Source: Athripsodes cinereus | Lineage: Eukaryota; Arthropoda; Insecta; Trichoptera; Leptoceridae | Direction of reading: 5' to 3' | Length of the DNA stretch: 64,000 bases | Assembly: GCA_947579605.1 (NCBI GenBank) | Contig: OX388322.1 | Span: forward strand, 5,084,001 to 5,148,000 | Shown here: positions 21,200 to 33,478 of the stretch, in pieces | Numbering within the stretch: position 1 is the stretch's first letter | Layout of the letters: every line of letters begins with the position of its first letter | Program-made: the position numbers and the translations under genes | The notes under the pieces: model-generated | Told to the model about the DNA's origin: nothing | Seen by the model: only the letters and a program-made list of their open reading frames with translations | Database searches by the model: none

Positions 21200-23485
21200 A
21201 TAATGTTAGGTGAAAAAATATATATAAATCAATTTATAAATGAAAAAATAAATCACATCGTGAAATTTGTTCTTTTCGTTATAATAAAAAAAAAATTAGA
21301 TAATAAAAAAAAAAATTAGATACCTGACAATATTTAAAAAAAAATAAAGATAATTGTGACAATCTGATTATTACTTTTCACAATAAATTCATAAAGATGT
21401 AGGTTCGTGCAGACGTAATTAGTTTTTCTATTAAGGATGCACTCAAGATTGATTCTAAGAGAAGATACATTGTTCAGCTTAACTCAAACCAGATGACAGA
21501 AAAAATGGTACTCCTAAACGCCGAATTACTTTGAATTTGACTTCTAGAGGAATGGGGAAGGGGTACTTCCCGTTCTAAACTTTTTTTTAATCATTAATTT
21601 TTCCATACTTTTACCACAATTATTGCAATTAGTTTTATACTACTTCGGTAAAACCCCTAAGAAATTTGCTTGTCACCTAACGCTTGTGACTACCTGAAGT
21701 AATTATTCTGAAAATCTGAAAACTGAAATACACACAAATATGAAAACAGGTAGATATATAAACAATTGCACAAACATACTAACGAACTAAATTATTTTAA
21801 CAAGAATTGAGAGAATAAAAGAAATTGAAAAGTGGTTTTCTTTCTCTCTATCTTTCACACGTAAGTAAGTACATAAGAATGTGAGAAGGTATAATAATAT
21901 AACTACATTTATTTTTATATGCTTTTGTTCAAATTCACGGGTCCGTATTGAAAAATCTTCCCGGGTAATTGAATTTCAAAAGTCTGCGGCGAGTAATTAT
22001 TTTTTATTGTCGTCGTTGTTATCGCGGGAAAATTTTGGTTTTATATAAAAAAACATTAAATAAATTAAACTTAATACATCCTTAAATATGTTTTAACACC
22101 AGATTTAAAGGGAGAAAATAATATGTGGTATTTTTTTATGATTGTTGAAATCACGGGTCGTTTAATTTTGTGACCTCTTTCAAACTAAGTTCAACTTCTT
22201 TTGCACTTACATGCTCCTTCCAGGACCACAGAATATAAGTTATAAGATTTTAAATTAATAAAAATAAAACATTTTTATTCAGTTCTTTCTCATTGACTTA
22301 ATTAATCGCTAGCCGGCTTTCAGGAGCTTCTGCTTACTTTCATTTATATGACTGGCTACTCCATAAGTGACAGATATTGTGATGAAATAAACTGATAAAG
22401 AGTCGTTTAAGAAAACTATTTTTTAATGAAAATTCGTATAGAAGGTATTTTTTTGCGAAAAAATGACTAAAAATTTTTCCCACGTACAATCAATAAAAAG
22501 TTTATTTTTGTAGGTAAGTTGATATTTAGGAGTCAACGGCGTAACACGATCTTTGCTATAAGTCATATTTCGTATTTTATTGTTTCTTATTTTCGCGATT
22601 GGTTTACGAATCATAAAAATAGCTGACTGATCAAATTTTCATAACGAAATGATCAATTTTGTCAATTGTATAAAGAATTTCAAAACATTCCCAAGTTTTT
22701 CAAAATAAATTATAGAGTCAAAAAAAATCTAAATATTATGAAACTTATATTACACCCTAAGGTTTTCCCTACATTGCTCTCCATGGGAAACCTATGGGAT
22801 ATCGTCCGCTCAGAAAACCAACAAAGAGATGGATGTTCAGTCAGTAAACCACGTCACCTCTGCAAATAAAGACACTGGGGTCTATATGCAGAGACAAAAA
22901 TAAAGATGTTAGTTTCAAGAAATAATGCAGCCATGCACGGAATTTTTAAGAAATATGTTAATGCTTTTTATGCATAAACTACTCTTGCATGCCAATGCGG
23001 TATTGTTGTTTTTTTTTGCATGTATGGAAAGTAAGCCACTGCTGGAAGAAGTACGAGTATTAAAGAGATAGCTATTAAAACAACTACTACATATAAAAGA
23101 TAAGAGCGAGTTTATTTTAAGTAGAAATGGTAGATAATGTATATGTATTTGGTATGTGTGTGTTGTAAATGTATTATCATTAACACTACTAAAATGTACC
23201 TCATAAAAATAGAAGGGTAAAATATATAATAATAGGTCAATTTTTTTTAAATTGTTGGAGGTTTCAAATAAACCCATATATCCCCTAAACGCCTTTACTG
23301 TGAGAAACATAGTTTTGTCGTGAAGGTGTAATAGTTGGCAATGGGATGAATCTAAACCGTGATTTTTCGATTGAAAATCCGAGATTGTACCATCAGGCTG
23401 TTAAACACGTCATTTTTGGACAATTGTATATGAGAAATTAAATGTAATGTCTACTAGGCACTTACTAAATACTACAATATTATCA
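21200..23485. other. Non-genic stretch; Penelope-tail-like remnant near 22270-22345
   Basis: At 22285-22330, 'cattgacttaattaatcgct' and 'agccggctttcaggagcttc' match the degenerate Penelope tail at 31030-31080. Two short tandem copies of 'ataataaaaaaaaaattag' occur at 21280-21320. No gene was recognised; the frame at 22915-23310 has no convincing features. Confidence 0.4.
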
Positions 23486-23685
23486 TCACGGCATAATTCA
23501 GAAGTGGGGTAGCCAGCAGACCAGCTGCATATAATAAACATGCAAGCTGTCGTCTACGTGATTAAGAGATTCAAGATGGATGGCAAACATAGCAACTGAA
23601 CTAAAGATGTAAAATATCCCTATTTTTCCGAACACCTGACTAACAAAACATTCAAAATGTAGTGTTTTCTTCATGTAACAGACAT
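23486..23685 (+). repeat. Rep-A copy, forward orientation, well preserved
   Basis: 'atcatcacggcataattcag', 'aagtggggtagccagcagac', 'cagctgcatataataaacat', 'gcaagctgtcgtc', 'caagatggatggcaaac' and 'tccgaacacctgac' occur in order. This is one of the best references for the family. Confidence 0.75.
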
Positions 23686-24600
23686 TAATTCAATGCTCTT
23701 TCACTCTCTTCGGTTTCAATCCTGTGGATTAGTATGCAGCAACGCCCTGCATCTTTCTTTTCATTACGCTCTATCTTGTCTGATCCTCTTCAGCTCTTCG
23801 TACGATCCAAAGTTCAAATCTTTTTGTATTCAATGGTCAAGGTATATTCGGCGTGGGCGCTGTAATCCCCTTAGCCATTCCTTCGACTATTTCTTGTATA
23901 AAGTTTTCGTGACACATCCATCTGGTAATGGTGGAATATTTAGTAAAATACTTAATCCGTGGTCAATCATTACACTATTTACTCTACTTACAGAATAAAA
24001 GAAATAAAAGAAAAGCAAAACAAAAGTGCGATTTATGTATTGGTATATATTGTCAAGTAAAGTAATAAAAATAATAATAAGGGTGAAAAAACTTCAGTAA
24101 TTTACGTGATTAAAAAAGTAGTAGAGATGAATAAGCAGAAGAAAAAGAAGAATAACACTTAAGAAAAATAATAATTTATAAAAAAAACCGGGAAATGTTT
24201 TTTTCAATTCACCCACCTTTAAATTTAACATACTTATCGATTTCTACTCCCATTTTGAATATTTGTAAAAAAAAATATTTTTCTTATCTCGTTCGTACAT
24301 ATTTTGTCGATTTCGCGAAAAAAAACTAAGATAAGCATTTTTTACTCCGCAAAATTTCAGATAGTGTACGATAAAGCAACACCTGGAATTCCAGAAATAG
24401 AATTCGTTTTCCACTTATTTATGAAAAAGTTTTTTTTTTAATTAAAGGGAAAAATTTACTAAAAAATATTTGAAAAGGACACTTTTCACTCGCCCTCTGT
24501 TTATAGGTTCTATTTAATATGAATGTTTTTCTTTGAACAATTGCTTGTAATCAATGTTCGACTCGGATAAAAACAACAAAAAATAAGGCAAAATCATAAT
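23686..24600. other. Non-genic stretch, possibly decayed LINE at 23700-23900
   Basis: The frame at 23693-23998 has higher GC than its flanks. The reverse strand contains FELWIVRRAEEDQTR, which faintly recalls LINE C-termini, but stops are frequent and I cannot classify it. Confidence 0.3.
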
Positions 24601-24605
24601 TTTCA

Positions 24606-24715
24606 TCATCATTTTGCACTCCAACGCTCCTCTTCGGAGCAGCCTCCTCTATTCAGAGCATCTCTGCGCCAAATGAGTCACCTCTTCCTACGACATTCTG
24701 ATTTTGGATTTATTG
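24606..24715 (-). pseudogene. LINE 3' end fragment
   Basis: The minus strand reads SRKEVTHLAQRCSE, then a stop, then RRLLRRGALECK. It is the same C-terminal block as at 13746-13925 and lies beside a Rep-A fragment (24720-24800) that includes 'ctgcatgtaataaacacagc'. Confidence 0.6.
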
Positions 24716-25544
24716 GTTACTGCATGTAATAAACACAGCCATCCTTTCTGTGACAATAAAAAGCAAGGCATTCAAAATGGTTAACACACCTTATTTCTGA
24801 ATTTTCAATGTTTCATTGTCGATGTTTCACGAATATCTGCTTTTTACAGGGTTGGAATATAGAAAAATAGAGGAAGACCTATTTTTTGTCGACTTTTTCT
24901 CATGTGAAGTACCTAAATACTCTTGTGACCTTGATTTGTATCTGCCATCGCAAAAATCTTCTTCTCCGTGTATCGTGTCTAATCCCTATCGACATTAGAC
25001 ATCACTAGCGAGAATGTGCCCCTATCATGGACAGCCCGAAACAGCTTCAATAATGCTTTTCTAAAACCAAAATGATTCGAAAATCGTTCATCTGTAATGC
25101 AATTTCAAAGAAAGTCAAACAAATAACGCGAATTTAATATATTTCTTTTCCTCTTTGAACACAATATTAATTAAAGATCGATTTTATTAATATTTTAATA
25201 TCAACGAACCATCAAACCGCAATCTTCTCAATTCAAGTTTTTAAGTGCCTACTTACTCATTGTGCTTTTGCAAACTTTTCATAATAATAATAATAACCGA
25301 TGACTAATTTCTTTTGAACTTCTTAGAAAATTATTATTATTGTTTCGCTTGATTTGATGCGGGAGCAATTAAATACTTTAGAAAATCGCTCATCGAAACG
25401 AACCGCTTATTATTGAGTTTTAACATTATATTGTAATGGATATTATTAATCATTAGAAAACTCTTGACTTGGAGAAAGACTCATGTTCTTGGAAATTATC
25501 AATCGTATATGAGAAATTGGAGCATCCGGCAAATAATTGGTATC

Positions 25545-25700
25545 TTATTCATTTCCGTAAGTTTTTGAGTGTTCTGAAAATGGCAACTGTTCGAATGAAT
25601 AAGGAAAATTTATATCTTAAATTCAGCAATGAGGTTTGCCACCCATGCTAAACATTTATTTATCTTGTTGGCACGAAGGGAACACCTTGTTTGAACACTA
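25545..25700 (-). repeat. Rep-A copy, reverse orientation
   Basis: It contains 'ccgtaagtttttgagtgttc', 'ggcaactgttcgaatgaat', 'ttcagcaatgaggtttgcca' and 'cccatgctaaacat'. Confidence 0.65.
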
Positions 25701-26860
25701 AACAGACAACTTATCTGCACAATCAACAGAGTATGCTTACTCCCTTCAGTAGGAAACAGGAAAGGTGTTCCAATGCTTACGAATCGTCTTAAGCTGGTTT
25801 TAGTGCACTTTAGCTATAGTACGTCCACCAATCTCATTTACATATATTTGCACAATCTGCTAATTGTGCAGATGGGTTGTCTTTTGAGTACTATTCTTAA
25901 TTCCTTCACTCATGCAGGTGATTTTTTTTTTGTCAAAATCCTATGTCTTTTACAAGACAGATATTTGTTGTTACACTAGTACATGTTTTTAGAAAATGTC
26001 AAGAGCTAAAAACGTTAAAAAATAGACTAAAAAAAAGGTAAAATATGGTTTCACTGGAGATCCTTAAAACCACATAGACACAAACACTTCAAATATATTT
26101 CCATTCCTCGAACTCATTTCAAAATGTTTTTGTCACTTAACCTTTGCAAAACACGTGAAAGATATTACCTCCATAATCGTCTACATTGTTATACTGTGAC
26201 ATTGTATACTTACTGAACAATACTAAAGGATAAAATAAGCTAGTAACAAAATAATATATGCACGATAAAAAATGTTTCTGTACTGAGTTTATCGTTGATT
26301 GTAAATTGCTATGTATTTCAACACACAGAAACTAAGCATTCATTACCCACTAAATCAAACTGCCAAAGCTCGATTGCCATTTCCCAGTTTCTAACTTTAA
26401 ACATAGAAATGACATAGGAAAGTTAATAATGAGTGGTATTTTTTTAAATAAAATTTCTGACATCTTGCTATATTTTGTTCCCCTTTCTCGTAGATTCAAA
26501 TTTGAAGTACCTACTGAAGAATCGAAAATTTGCACCGATTCGGGAAACTCCCATCTTTAGATGTTCAAAAATAGTACCAAGCTGAGGAAAAAAACATAAA
26601 ATCTGCCATTCCTATAAAAAATGGACTTGAATGTTTGGATTTAGAGATATCAACATTTGTCACACAAATTGTTATCAGAAGCTCGACTGAACCGTGGAAA
26701 ATTTCATCATAGTAGCCCAATGAAAAAAATTGGCACGCCATTAATTATTGACATGCCATTACTTTTCAATTTAAATTTCGGCTTTTGGCCACAGTGTGTG
26801 GGCCAATATCGAATATACTCGAATTAGTATCATGATATATTTTTAAATAATACGTAGGTA
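25701..26860. other. Non-genic stretch
   Basis: A short imperfect inverted repeat involving 'tgcacaatc' and 'cagatgggttgtc' lies near 25715-25880. No gene was recognised. Confidence 0.35.
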
Positions 26861-26865
26861 AAAGT

Positions 26866-27093
26866 ATGTTCTACTTTCGGCTACTTATCCACTCTTACTC
26901 ACCGTCGACGTCGGCTGACTTTGTTGGTATTCGACGGTCGGTGGAGCGGGTGTCCCCTAAGGTATTACAAAACATTTTGAAAATGGCAACAGACAAAGCG
27001 GCGTGGGGCGTTCGTATATACTTAATACCAGGAACACGCCAAGGCTGCTGTGGATGTTTTGCATCCCGTGAGGATATTATTACGAATTCATGA
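26866..27093 (+). other. Unassigned short open frame in a GC-richer patch
   Basis: A 75-codon frame sits in a patch that is less AT-rich than its surroundings. It contains ILKMATDKAAWGVRIYLIPG and CCGCFASRED. The minus strand is also open over the same patch (26895-27119), so it may be a transposon 5' region rather than a gene. No domain is recognised on either strand. Confidence 0.2.
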
Positions 27094-27264
27094 GCGAAAA
27101 AGCCTTTTCGTATCCACACATTTGTTACGTGATTTTACGATCAACCTGTATTTTTTGAATGTATGTAGTATCTGTGTGTCGGAGATAAACTACTCTATTT
27201 AGATTTTTGACCAAAATAATTTTTACTTTTAGTTGTGTACATAGTACAGATACATTTTTTGTAA

Positions 27265-27435
27265 AAAAAAAGAAGATATATCTGGGTTTGGTTATAAACC
27301 CAAATACAACCTTATACACCTTTCAGACTAAGCTAAGAGCATGTGCTGTGAAAGGGGAATTTGCCGGCACCTGGGATCGAACCACGGACTCCTTGTTCCG
27401 GAGGCCGAGACTCTACCTCCAGGCTACCGACGAAC
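27265..27435 (-). mobile_element. tRNA-derived SINE
   Basis: Read on the minus strand: a head GTTCGTCGGTAGCCTGGAGG, box A-like 'tagcctggaggtagagtctc', box B 'tggttcgatcccagg', a body ending 'gggtttataacc..acccag', then 'atatatctt' and an A-rich tail. The same element occurs at 36510-36689 and 61911-62095. The internal RNA polymerase III promoter boxes mark it as tRNA-derived. Confidence 0.85.
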
Positions 27436-27732
27436 TCTACGACGAACATATTATTATTAGTTTGGGACCATTTCGCTAATGAGTAAGTTGGAAGATATCG
27501 TGCTGATATGGGTGGTTTACCTTATCGCAGATGTTAGTAAATGCTATACACGTGATTTTTTTATAGGCATATGTATGCATAGTCTAATACTGAACAGACT
27601 AAGGGTCGGAGTAATTAGGTGCAAAAGTAACCAGGAGAGGTGGGACTTTTGGATGTGGAGGTCACGAGCGGTCAAACTGCGGGGTGGTGAGTGAGAGTGA
27701 TGCACACTTATAACAATGCCCAATGATAATTT

Positions 27733-28030
27733 ATTTATTTATTTATAGCTATAATAAACATAAAGTCAGTCAAGAAAAAAAAAGATATCATCACAAAAAG
27801 ACAATCAAAGGAGAATCTCTATCCTGGCGATAAAGTCATTGTATGTTATGTTGAAAATATCGACATGAACATTCAAATTATTAAACAATTTTATAGCCTT
27901 TCCGACAGGAGAGTTTGGTATACCTAATGTTTGTTCTGCTACCAGGGTAGTAAAAAAGTAAATACTGTCGAGAACGATTGAACGATACTGGGACGTAGAT
28001 ACAAAACTCACTCAAAATCATTAATGAATC
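27733..28030 (-). mobile_element. LINE 3' end fragment
   Basis: The plus strand shows a (TTTA)n run at 27733-27750, i.e. an A-rich tail on the minus strand. The minus-strand frame (28011-27805) includes SPVGKAIKLFNNLNVHVDIF and DFIARIEILL, resembling the final codons of LINE ORF2 proteins ('.gkklyN.lp..ik....'). Confidence 0.55.
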
Positions 28031-28184
28031 CATGCGCATAGTGCGCATGACCTAAGGATGGCAAACGATAAAGTGATATATTTTGCTGCATACTGGAGTG
28101 GCAAGATCTGAAGTCCTGACCCGAAAAGTAATAGAAAATGTCAAAAAAAATCAGCCTACTGAAAAAATGATGTCACGTGATAAA

Positions 28185-28311
28185 GTTTAATTTATCGACC
28201 GACGGTTCTTGGTGGAAGTTCATATTAATAATTTTTAAAATGAAACACAATATGTAGTTATTCCACTATTGTATAGTGGAATAACTACATATTGTGTTTC
28301 ATTTTAAAAAC
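28185..28311. repeat. Perfect 38-bp inverted repeat in a Penelope-tail-like sequence
   Basis: Arms 28232-28269 and 28273-28310 are exact reverse complements separated by 3 nt. The preceding 'atcgaccgacggttcttgg' belongs to the dispersed tail family with 'accttcggtcaata'. The arm contains 'aaacacaatatgtagttat', comparable to 'gaacacaatatagttat' at 3386. Confidence 0.85.
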
Positions 28312-28735
28312 TATTGATGTCACGTGACATACTATTGTTTTCCTTTCGCATTTTGTATATAGGTACATATATAATATGTAAATATATGTATATTTCATAT
28401 ATGTATCTGTTACGTTTGAAGTGTTATATACTTATATGAAATCATATTGTATTAATACTGCATTAGCCTTACGTTTCCCTTGTGCTGTTGAGCGTAATCA
28501 TTTAGGGAAGAGGAATGTAAAATGTGTAGGTATGTAAAATTGGAATAGTTGGAAGATATTGTGCTTCTACGACAAACTCACCTATTGCATTAAATTATTT
28601 GTTCTTTACTATATTCTCGTTTGGTTTGTTTTTCACTGTATGTATTTATTTCACTGCATAAATGGCAAAGCCTTTGACAATATAAATAAACAAACATTCG
28701 TTCAAAAATAACAGACTTTTTTTTTACGCAGCGGC
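28312..28735. other. Non-genic AT-rich stretch
   Basis: Repeated 'tatatgtatatttcatatatg'-like strings; no gene recognised. Confidence 0.35.
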
Positions 28736-28739
28736 AAAA

Positions 28740-28930
28740 TTGCCATCCACACTTCTCAGCATTTTACAACCAGATAGATCTTCATATTATGATCAGACAT
28801 GACCACACAAAAACTTAACAATATAATGCCGGGAAAAATTCAACTATCCAGATATAACATAATATAACATACATAGACAATTCACACAGATCGAGCTAGT
28901 CCCAAACTAGGATGAATCTTGTATTATGGG
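28740..28930 (-). repeat. Dispersed repeat Rep-B
   Basis: On the minus strand, 'agtacccataatacaagatt', 'ctagtttgggactagctcga' and 'tgtgtgaattgtctatg' match plus-strand sequence at 40540-40640, 35000-35080 and 33620-33680. It is probably the 3' UTR of an unidentified LINE. Confidence 0.5.
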
Positions 28931-29194
28931 TACTATACATGATATCAAAGGATTATTATCGGGTTCAAAATAAAAGCATTGTGCCCGAAATATATCTGTA
29001 TTGAAAAACTTTCTTACAATATAACAAGTGTTTGAATTTTTATGAATTTAACCGGTAAATCTAATACTTGTAAACTATTTAGTAAAGATTTTAAAGTAAT
29101 CCCGGTAGCTAAAATTGCAAATGATGAAAATTGCAAATAAAATCAATAAGCCCTGTTTAGAAGTCACCGATAAAGAAGATATCTCCTACTCATT

Positions 29195-29345
29195 TCTGTC
29201 AGTTTTCGAGTGTCCTGTAAGAGGTAGGTTTTCGTAAAATATCATGCTTTAAAACATTTAACATCTTCAGTTCAGCGATGAGGCTTGCGACCCGTCCTGA
29301 ATGGAATTACTCTAATTGGTTCACTGTGTCGGTATATAGGTAGTA
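29195..29345 (-). repeat. Rep-A copy, reverse orientation
   Basis: It contains 'gtcagttttcgagtgtcctg', 'gtaagaggtaggttttcgta', 'ttcagcgatgaggcttgcga' and 'cccgtcctgaatg'. Confidence 0.6.
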
Positions 29346-29354
29346 GAATTCCAT

Positions 29355-29490
29355 ATCGAAATAAATAAAACAAGCATTTTATTCTACTATTGATTTATTC
29401 GACGAGAGACGTCTCTCGTCTTACTAGGACATTTTCAATCGAATAAATCAATAGTAGAATAAAACACTTACTTATTTATTTCGATACTCT
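29355..29490. mobile_element. Foldback element enclosing a hammerhead-like motif
   Basis: The arms 'cgaaataaataaaacaagca' and 'cacttacttatttatttcg' with 'attctactattgatttattc' form an imperfect inverted repeat. Its apex (29392-29449, minus strand) is a hammerhead-like fold. Stem I is an 11-bp duplex (GAUUUAUUCGA/UCGAAUAAAUC). The core is UUGAAAA plus U, stem II GUC/GAC, then GAG (canonical GAA mutated), stem III AGACGUCU and C. Confidence 0.6.
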
Positions 29491-30960
29491 AATTGGTACA
29501 GTGAGGGCATCTTCTCTTGCATGCTTTTCGCGTGCAGTTGGTACCATGAAAATAAAATATTCTGTGAGTAATGTTCTGATTTGAACGGGATTAACTTTAA
29601 TCTCAGACTAACTGACTAGGGTTTAAAATTCAAATAATATTTTTGTAAGAACGGATAAATAATTTTATATATAAAAAAACAGAATCTTTATTTTTCTTCC
29701 GCAAGGACGACGATGCTTTCAAAAATTACAATTTTACCTTTGAATATTTTTATTGTGAAAAAATCTCAAGTTCAAAGGGTAAATCGTGTAGTCGTCGACC
29801 CTTTTTATTCTTATTCTTATTATAATAAATAACAAACATAAACAAATACAAAAGGACGAGTTACGGTATCAGCGAAACATATCTTTTGATGTGGAAATTT
29901 AACAATACAAAAGATAACATGAAAGTTGAGAGAGTAAAGACGAAAAAGTTTCAGGTACACAATTTGGTTTTTCATCTTTTTTATTTTATTTTAAGCACTG
30001 ATTTGAGAGATCATTAAAAAATGAAAAGGTTATAAAGAGCATGAATAAATAACAAACTAAAACATATACATTTAAATTGTATTTATAATGTTCTTGACTG
30101 TTTCTCCTAAGCAATAAACTAAGTAAAAAAAAAACTATTTTTCAAATAAAAGTAAAAACCTACCTTTCAATTAACTATCATTTTTTTTAAATACTTTGTG
30201 TGTCTCAATTCTTTTTTTAAAATATCGACTTCGCAAAACATATTGTTCTAATTATATTTGCTTTTTTTTATCGGTAGTGTACACATTTTGAAAAAAGAAC
30301 CACGCCTCGATGTCTTTTGTTTGTTTTGAACATTCCAAACTCATTCACGTAAGAAGAAGATAAATAATGACAATTTATACATATATTTATATATACAGGA
30401 TAATATATGAAAAAAGAGGCTTCAAAGGAAAATGGCAAGAATTACTTAGGTTAAGAGTACATTATAAGTATTGTTGTCAAAATATAATAACTTTACGTAT
30501 GTTAATGAACTTACCCTATGAAATCCGACCTTGGTCGGATGAGGTAGGATTATTAATTTATAAAATAATGATTGATTATTGATATATATTTTTTTTCTAT
30601 GTTAAAAGGCATGTTGAGACCTAAACATGGAAGAAAAATAGTAGTCAGACAAACCCTATACGTAACAATCGGAAATATCAGACTTAAGTCAGAAATGTAG
30701 GATTGGTGAGATGTATCTGATTTGCTGTTGAATATGAATTGCATCTATATTAATTTATTTTATACGATTGTAATTAAAAATTAATCTGATATAAAACAAT
30801 TTATTATATAATATAATCATAATGTTCACACATTTTTGCCATCGGCCAAAATGTCTTACAAAACTCTGTCAGATTGTCAGATGCAAGTATTACGTGACGC
30901 TCGGCATTAAATTATCACACCAACCTAATTTCTAGACGATGGAAAAAATAAGTATAACTT
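29491..30960. other. AT-rich non-genic stretch
   Basis: No supported gene. At 30360-30600 a 71-codon frame is AT-driven. The string 'caccaacctaatttctagac' at 30920-30939 recurs at about 39930 downstream of peptide gene 1. Confidence 0.35.
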
Positions 30961-31210
30961 ATTAAAATTCTCGACCGACGGTACATGGTGGAATTTCATG
31001 TTAAATTACACTCATATTTAGTACTTCCACATTGACTTTATTAATCTTGAGCCGACTTTCAAGAGCTTTTGCTCTCATCATCAGGCTTTTCTAAAGTCAA
31101 GAAAGTTACTCACAGAGTTACTCATTTTACTTTAGCCTAATGATGAGTAATAATATAAAGTCAATGTGGAAGTACTAAATATAAGAGTGTTTTATTTTTA
31201 TTAGAAAATA
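30961..31210. mobile_element. Foldback Penelope-tail pair with degenerate hammerhead motif
   Basis: The inverted arms include 'agtacttccacattgacttt' (31020-31040) and 'aagtcaatgtggaagtacta' (31160-31180). Minus strand 31050-31084 gives CUGAUGA, U, GAGAGC(AAAA)GCUCUU, GAA and AGUCGGCU. Stem I does not pair, so this copy looks inactive. The flank 'ctcgaccgacggtacatgg' belongs to the dispersed Penelope tail family. Confidence 0.6.
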
Positions 31211-31233
31211 TAATGTATCCAGCATGTCAATGA

Positions 31234-31440
31234 GTCGGATATGTCGGATTAGGGAACCGTCGGATTTCATATAATTGAAATAAAAATATTAATAATATGA
31301 TACTCAATTAACATTGCGTGTTTGTGATGTATTTTAAACGTGTCGGATATGTCGGATTAGCAAACCGTCGGATTTCATATAATTGAAATAATAATATTAA
31401 TATTATGATACTAAATTAACATTGCGTGTTTGTGATATAT
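31234..31440. repeat. 108-bp tandem duplication
   Basis: The unit starting 'gtcggatatgtcggattag' at 31234 is repeated from 31342 with a few substitutions ('gggaaccg' versus 'gcaaaccg', 'aaaaatatt' versus 'aataatatt'). Confidence 0.85.
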
Positions 31441-31444
31441 TTCA

Positions 31445-32085
31445 ATAGAGAAATGTTTTATCTTACCGTCTGATACAGGAGAATAAAGGTTAAAATAATA
31501 ATAAAATAGGTATTATCAAAATAATAAAATGAGTAGATAATATGGATGTTATATGGAGAATTGCCGTGATTAAAGGAAATGTCGAAAATAAAATCGACTT
31601 CTTAATATTTTAGTGTGTTCTCAAGTATGCAAATGTTTTTTATATATACCTACTACCTAATGTGGAAATGGGGTTCTTCCGAATACGACTGTGGAGCTTA
31701 GTCCCAAACAATCCAAGATCTGGTGGAGGAGTGTCAAGGAAGAAAGTATAAGAGAGACTGGATGGTCATCCATAGGTCGACCCAAAAGGCGGTGTAGTGG
31801 CTTTCTGGACGTGAACTAAGGATTTGATTTGGAATGATTATTAGTTCAAGCCGAAGTCATACAAAAAGAAAAGTTAGTATACCTATACCTGGGAGGACGG
31901 TGGGTCATCTTTGATGGTAGCCCCAATTCTCTTCAAATATAGACAGGTAAATAGACTTCACATTGTTGTAATGAAAAATGAAAAATTACTATTTTTCTTA
32001 CAAATGATCTTTATTTATTTTCACCATAATATGGTTATCTAACTGTCTTTCTCCTCCGGAGTTCCATAGAACACTAGGCAAGGAA
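31445..32085. other. Non-genic stretch
   Basis: A slightly GC-richer patch at 31670-31860 shows no clear reading frame. Nothing is assigned. Confidence 0.35.
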
Positions 32086-32089
32086 TAGG

Positions 32090-32395
32090 TCGTCCACTCT
32101 TTTCCGTAAGTTTTTGAGCGTCCTGTAAAATGAAGGTGGTCAAAAAAGAACTGTACCAGTATAAAGACAGCTTTGAAATCATTTTCCCAACAGATTTACT
32201 ACTTGCTGTGTATATGTTATTCATGCATTAATTTTTTCACTGTGTTGGTGTTAAGGTAATAGAATTCCATAGCGAAATTAATAAAACAAGTTTTTTATTC
32301 TACTATTGATTTATTCGAAGAGAGAGACGTCTTTCGTCTTATTAGGACATTGTCAATTATTGTTCTATTTATTTCGCCATGCATTAATTCATACC
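32090..32395 (-). repeat. Rep-A fragment interrupted by the hammerhead-like foldback
   Basis: 'ccgtaagtttttgagcgtcc' and 'gaaggtggtcaaaaaag' mark Rep-A at 32100-32150. From 32265, 'cgaaattaataaaacaag' begins the foldback also seen at 29355. Its minus-strand motif has UUGACAA plus U, stem II GUC(CUAAUAA)GAC, GAA, AGACGUCU and C. Confidence 0.55.
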
Positions 32396-32745
32396 ATCAC
32401 GGAGCCTGCCTTATACAGGATACTCGAAACTTAAAACAACGAGTAGCAGATTTATTTTCTACTGGAAATGTTAAATATGTATTCTGAATTTAAACTTTTG
32501 ACAATTTGTTGTTAATTTCCTGAGTAAATCTAGGTTAAGACACACTAGTAAAATAATAAATTATTTCTTGTGATTCAAAGCTCCGGCGTAGGTAAATTAC
32601 TTCAGAATGAAATTAGACTCCTGGAAACGAACTAATTCCATATCGAGTTTTTAAAAATAACATAGCCTCTTTTTAGTGATCTCATTTTATTGAGTTTACT
32701 CTCTCAAGTTACTTCTCTAATGTGGTAAATTATTTTATGCATTCA
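32396..32745. other. Non-genic AT-rich stretch
   Basis: Nothing is recognised apart from a Rep-A-like 'ataccatcacggagcctgcc' string at its beginning. Confidence 0.35.
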
Positions 32746-32747
32746 CT

Positions 32748-33125
32748 CATACTATCACGGCATTTTTCACAACTGGGGTAGCCAGAGCATTAATTACATG
32801 TAATGAAAATACAACTCATCATCTCCGCGCCAATAAAAGTTATGACATTCAGAATGGGCGACAAACCTCAATAATGAATTGAAGGCAATATATGACTTAC
32901 TGCTACTGCTATCATCATGGCGACTCCATCAAGAAAGGTAGCCAGCAAACGTACCGTGTGTGATAAACGTTCATGTGGTCTTCATTGTGCCATAATGAAA
33001 AAAGTCATTCAGGATGGATGCCATATCTCATGTGCCATAACACATAAATACCACTCAAAGGACAGATACCTGCGGGAGAGCACCATGCCCCAAATGTGAT
33101 AGAGTGTGCCTGTCTCGAATAGCCA
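32748..33125 (+). repeat. Two successive Rep-A copies
   Basis: The first copy (32748-32890) has 'actatcacggcatttttcac', 'aactggggtagccagagc' and 'gaatgggcgacaaacctc'. The second (32908-33045) has 'atcatcatggcgactcc', 'aaaggtagccagcaaacg' and 'caggatggatgccatatc'. The 60-codon frame 32917-33099 lies within the second and is incidental. Confidence 0.55.
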
Positions 33126-33478
33126 TCAGAGAAAACATAGCAAAATGGATGCTGCACAGCCGGATCCACCGTGAACTTTCAGCGCTCACAATACTTGCCC
33201 TAGTGAAATGTTGACGTGGAGATATATTTCGTCACTGAATCAAAGACATTGCCAACCTCAATAACGATGTTCTACGAATCGAAAATTTAGGCAAAAAGTG
33301 GGAAACTTTATACATACCGGTCCTCTCAAACCATTTCAACTGAAAAAAGATACTTAAGCTTTCTTAACAACTGGTGTGGCAAAGAGGTAACGCTCTTGCC
33401 TGGATGTGAGGTGAATATCCCTACAATGTCCTGGGTCTGGATGTCACAAGTATAATTATGTTCTGTGCATTAGGTATA

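Noticed and set aside
22915..23310. 131-codon minus-strand frame
   Set aside because: Biased Ser/Leu/Phe composition, no domain, no sign of conservation; could not be supported.
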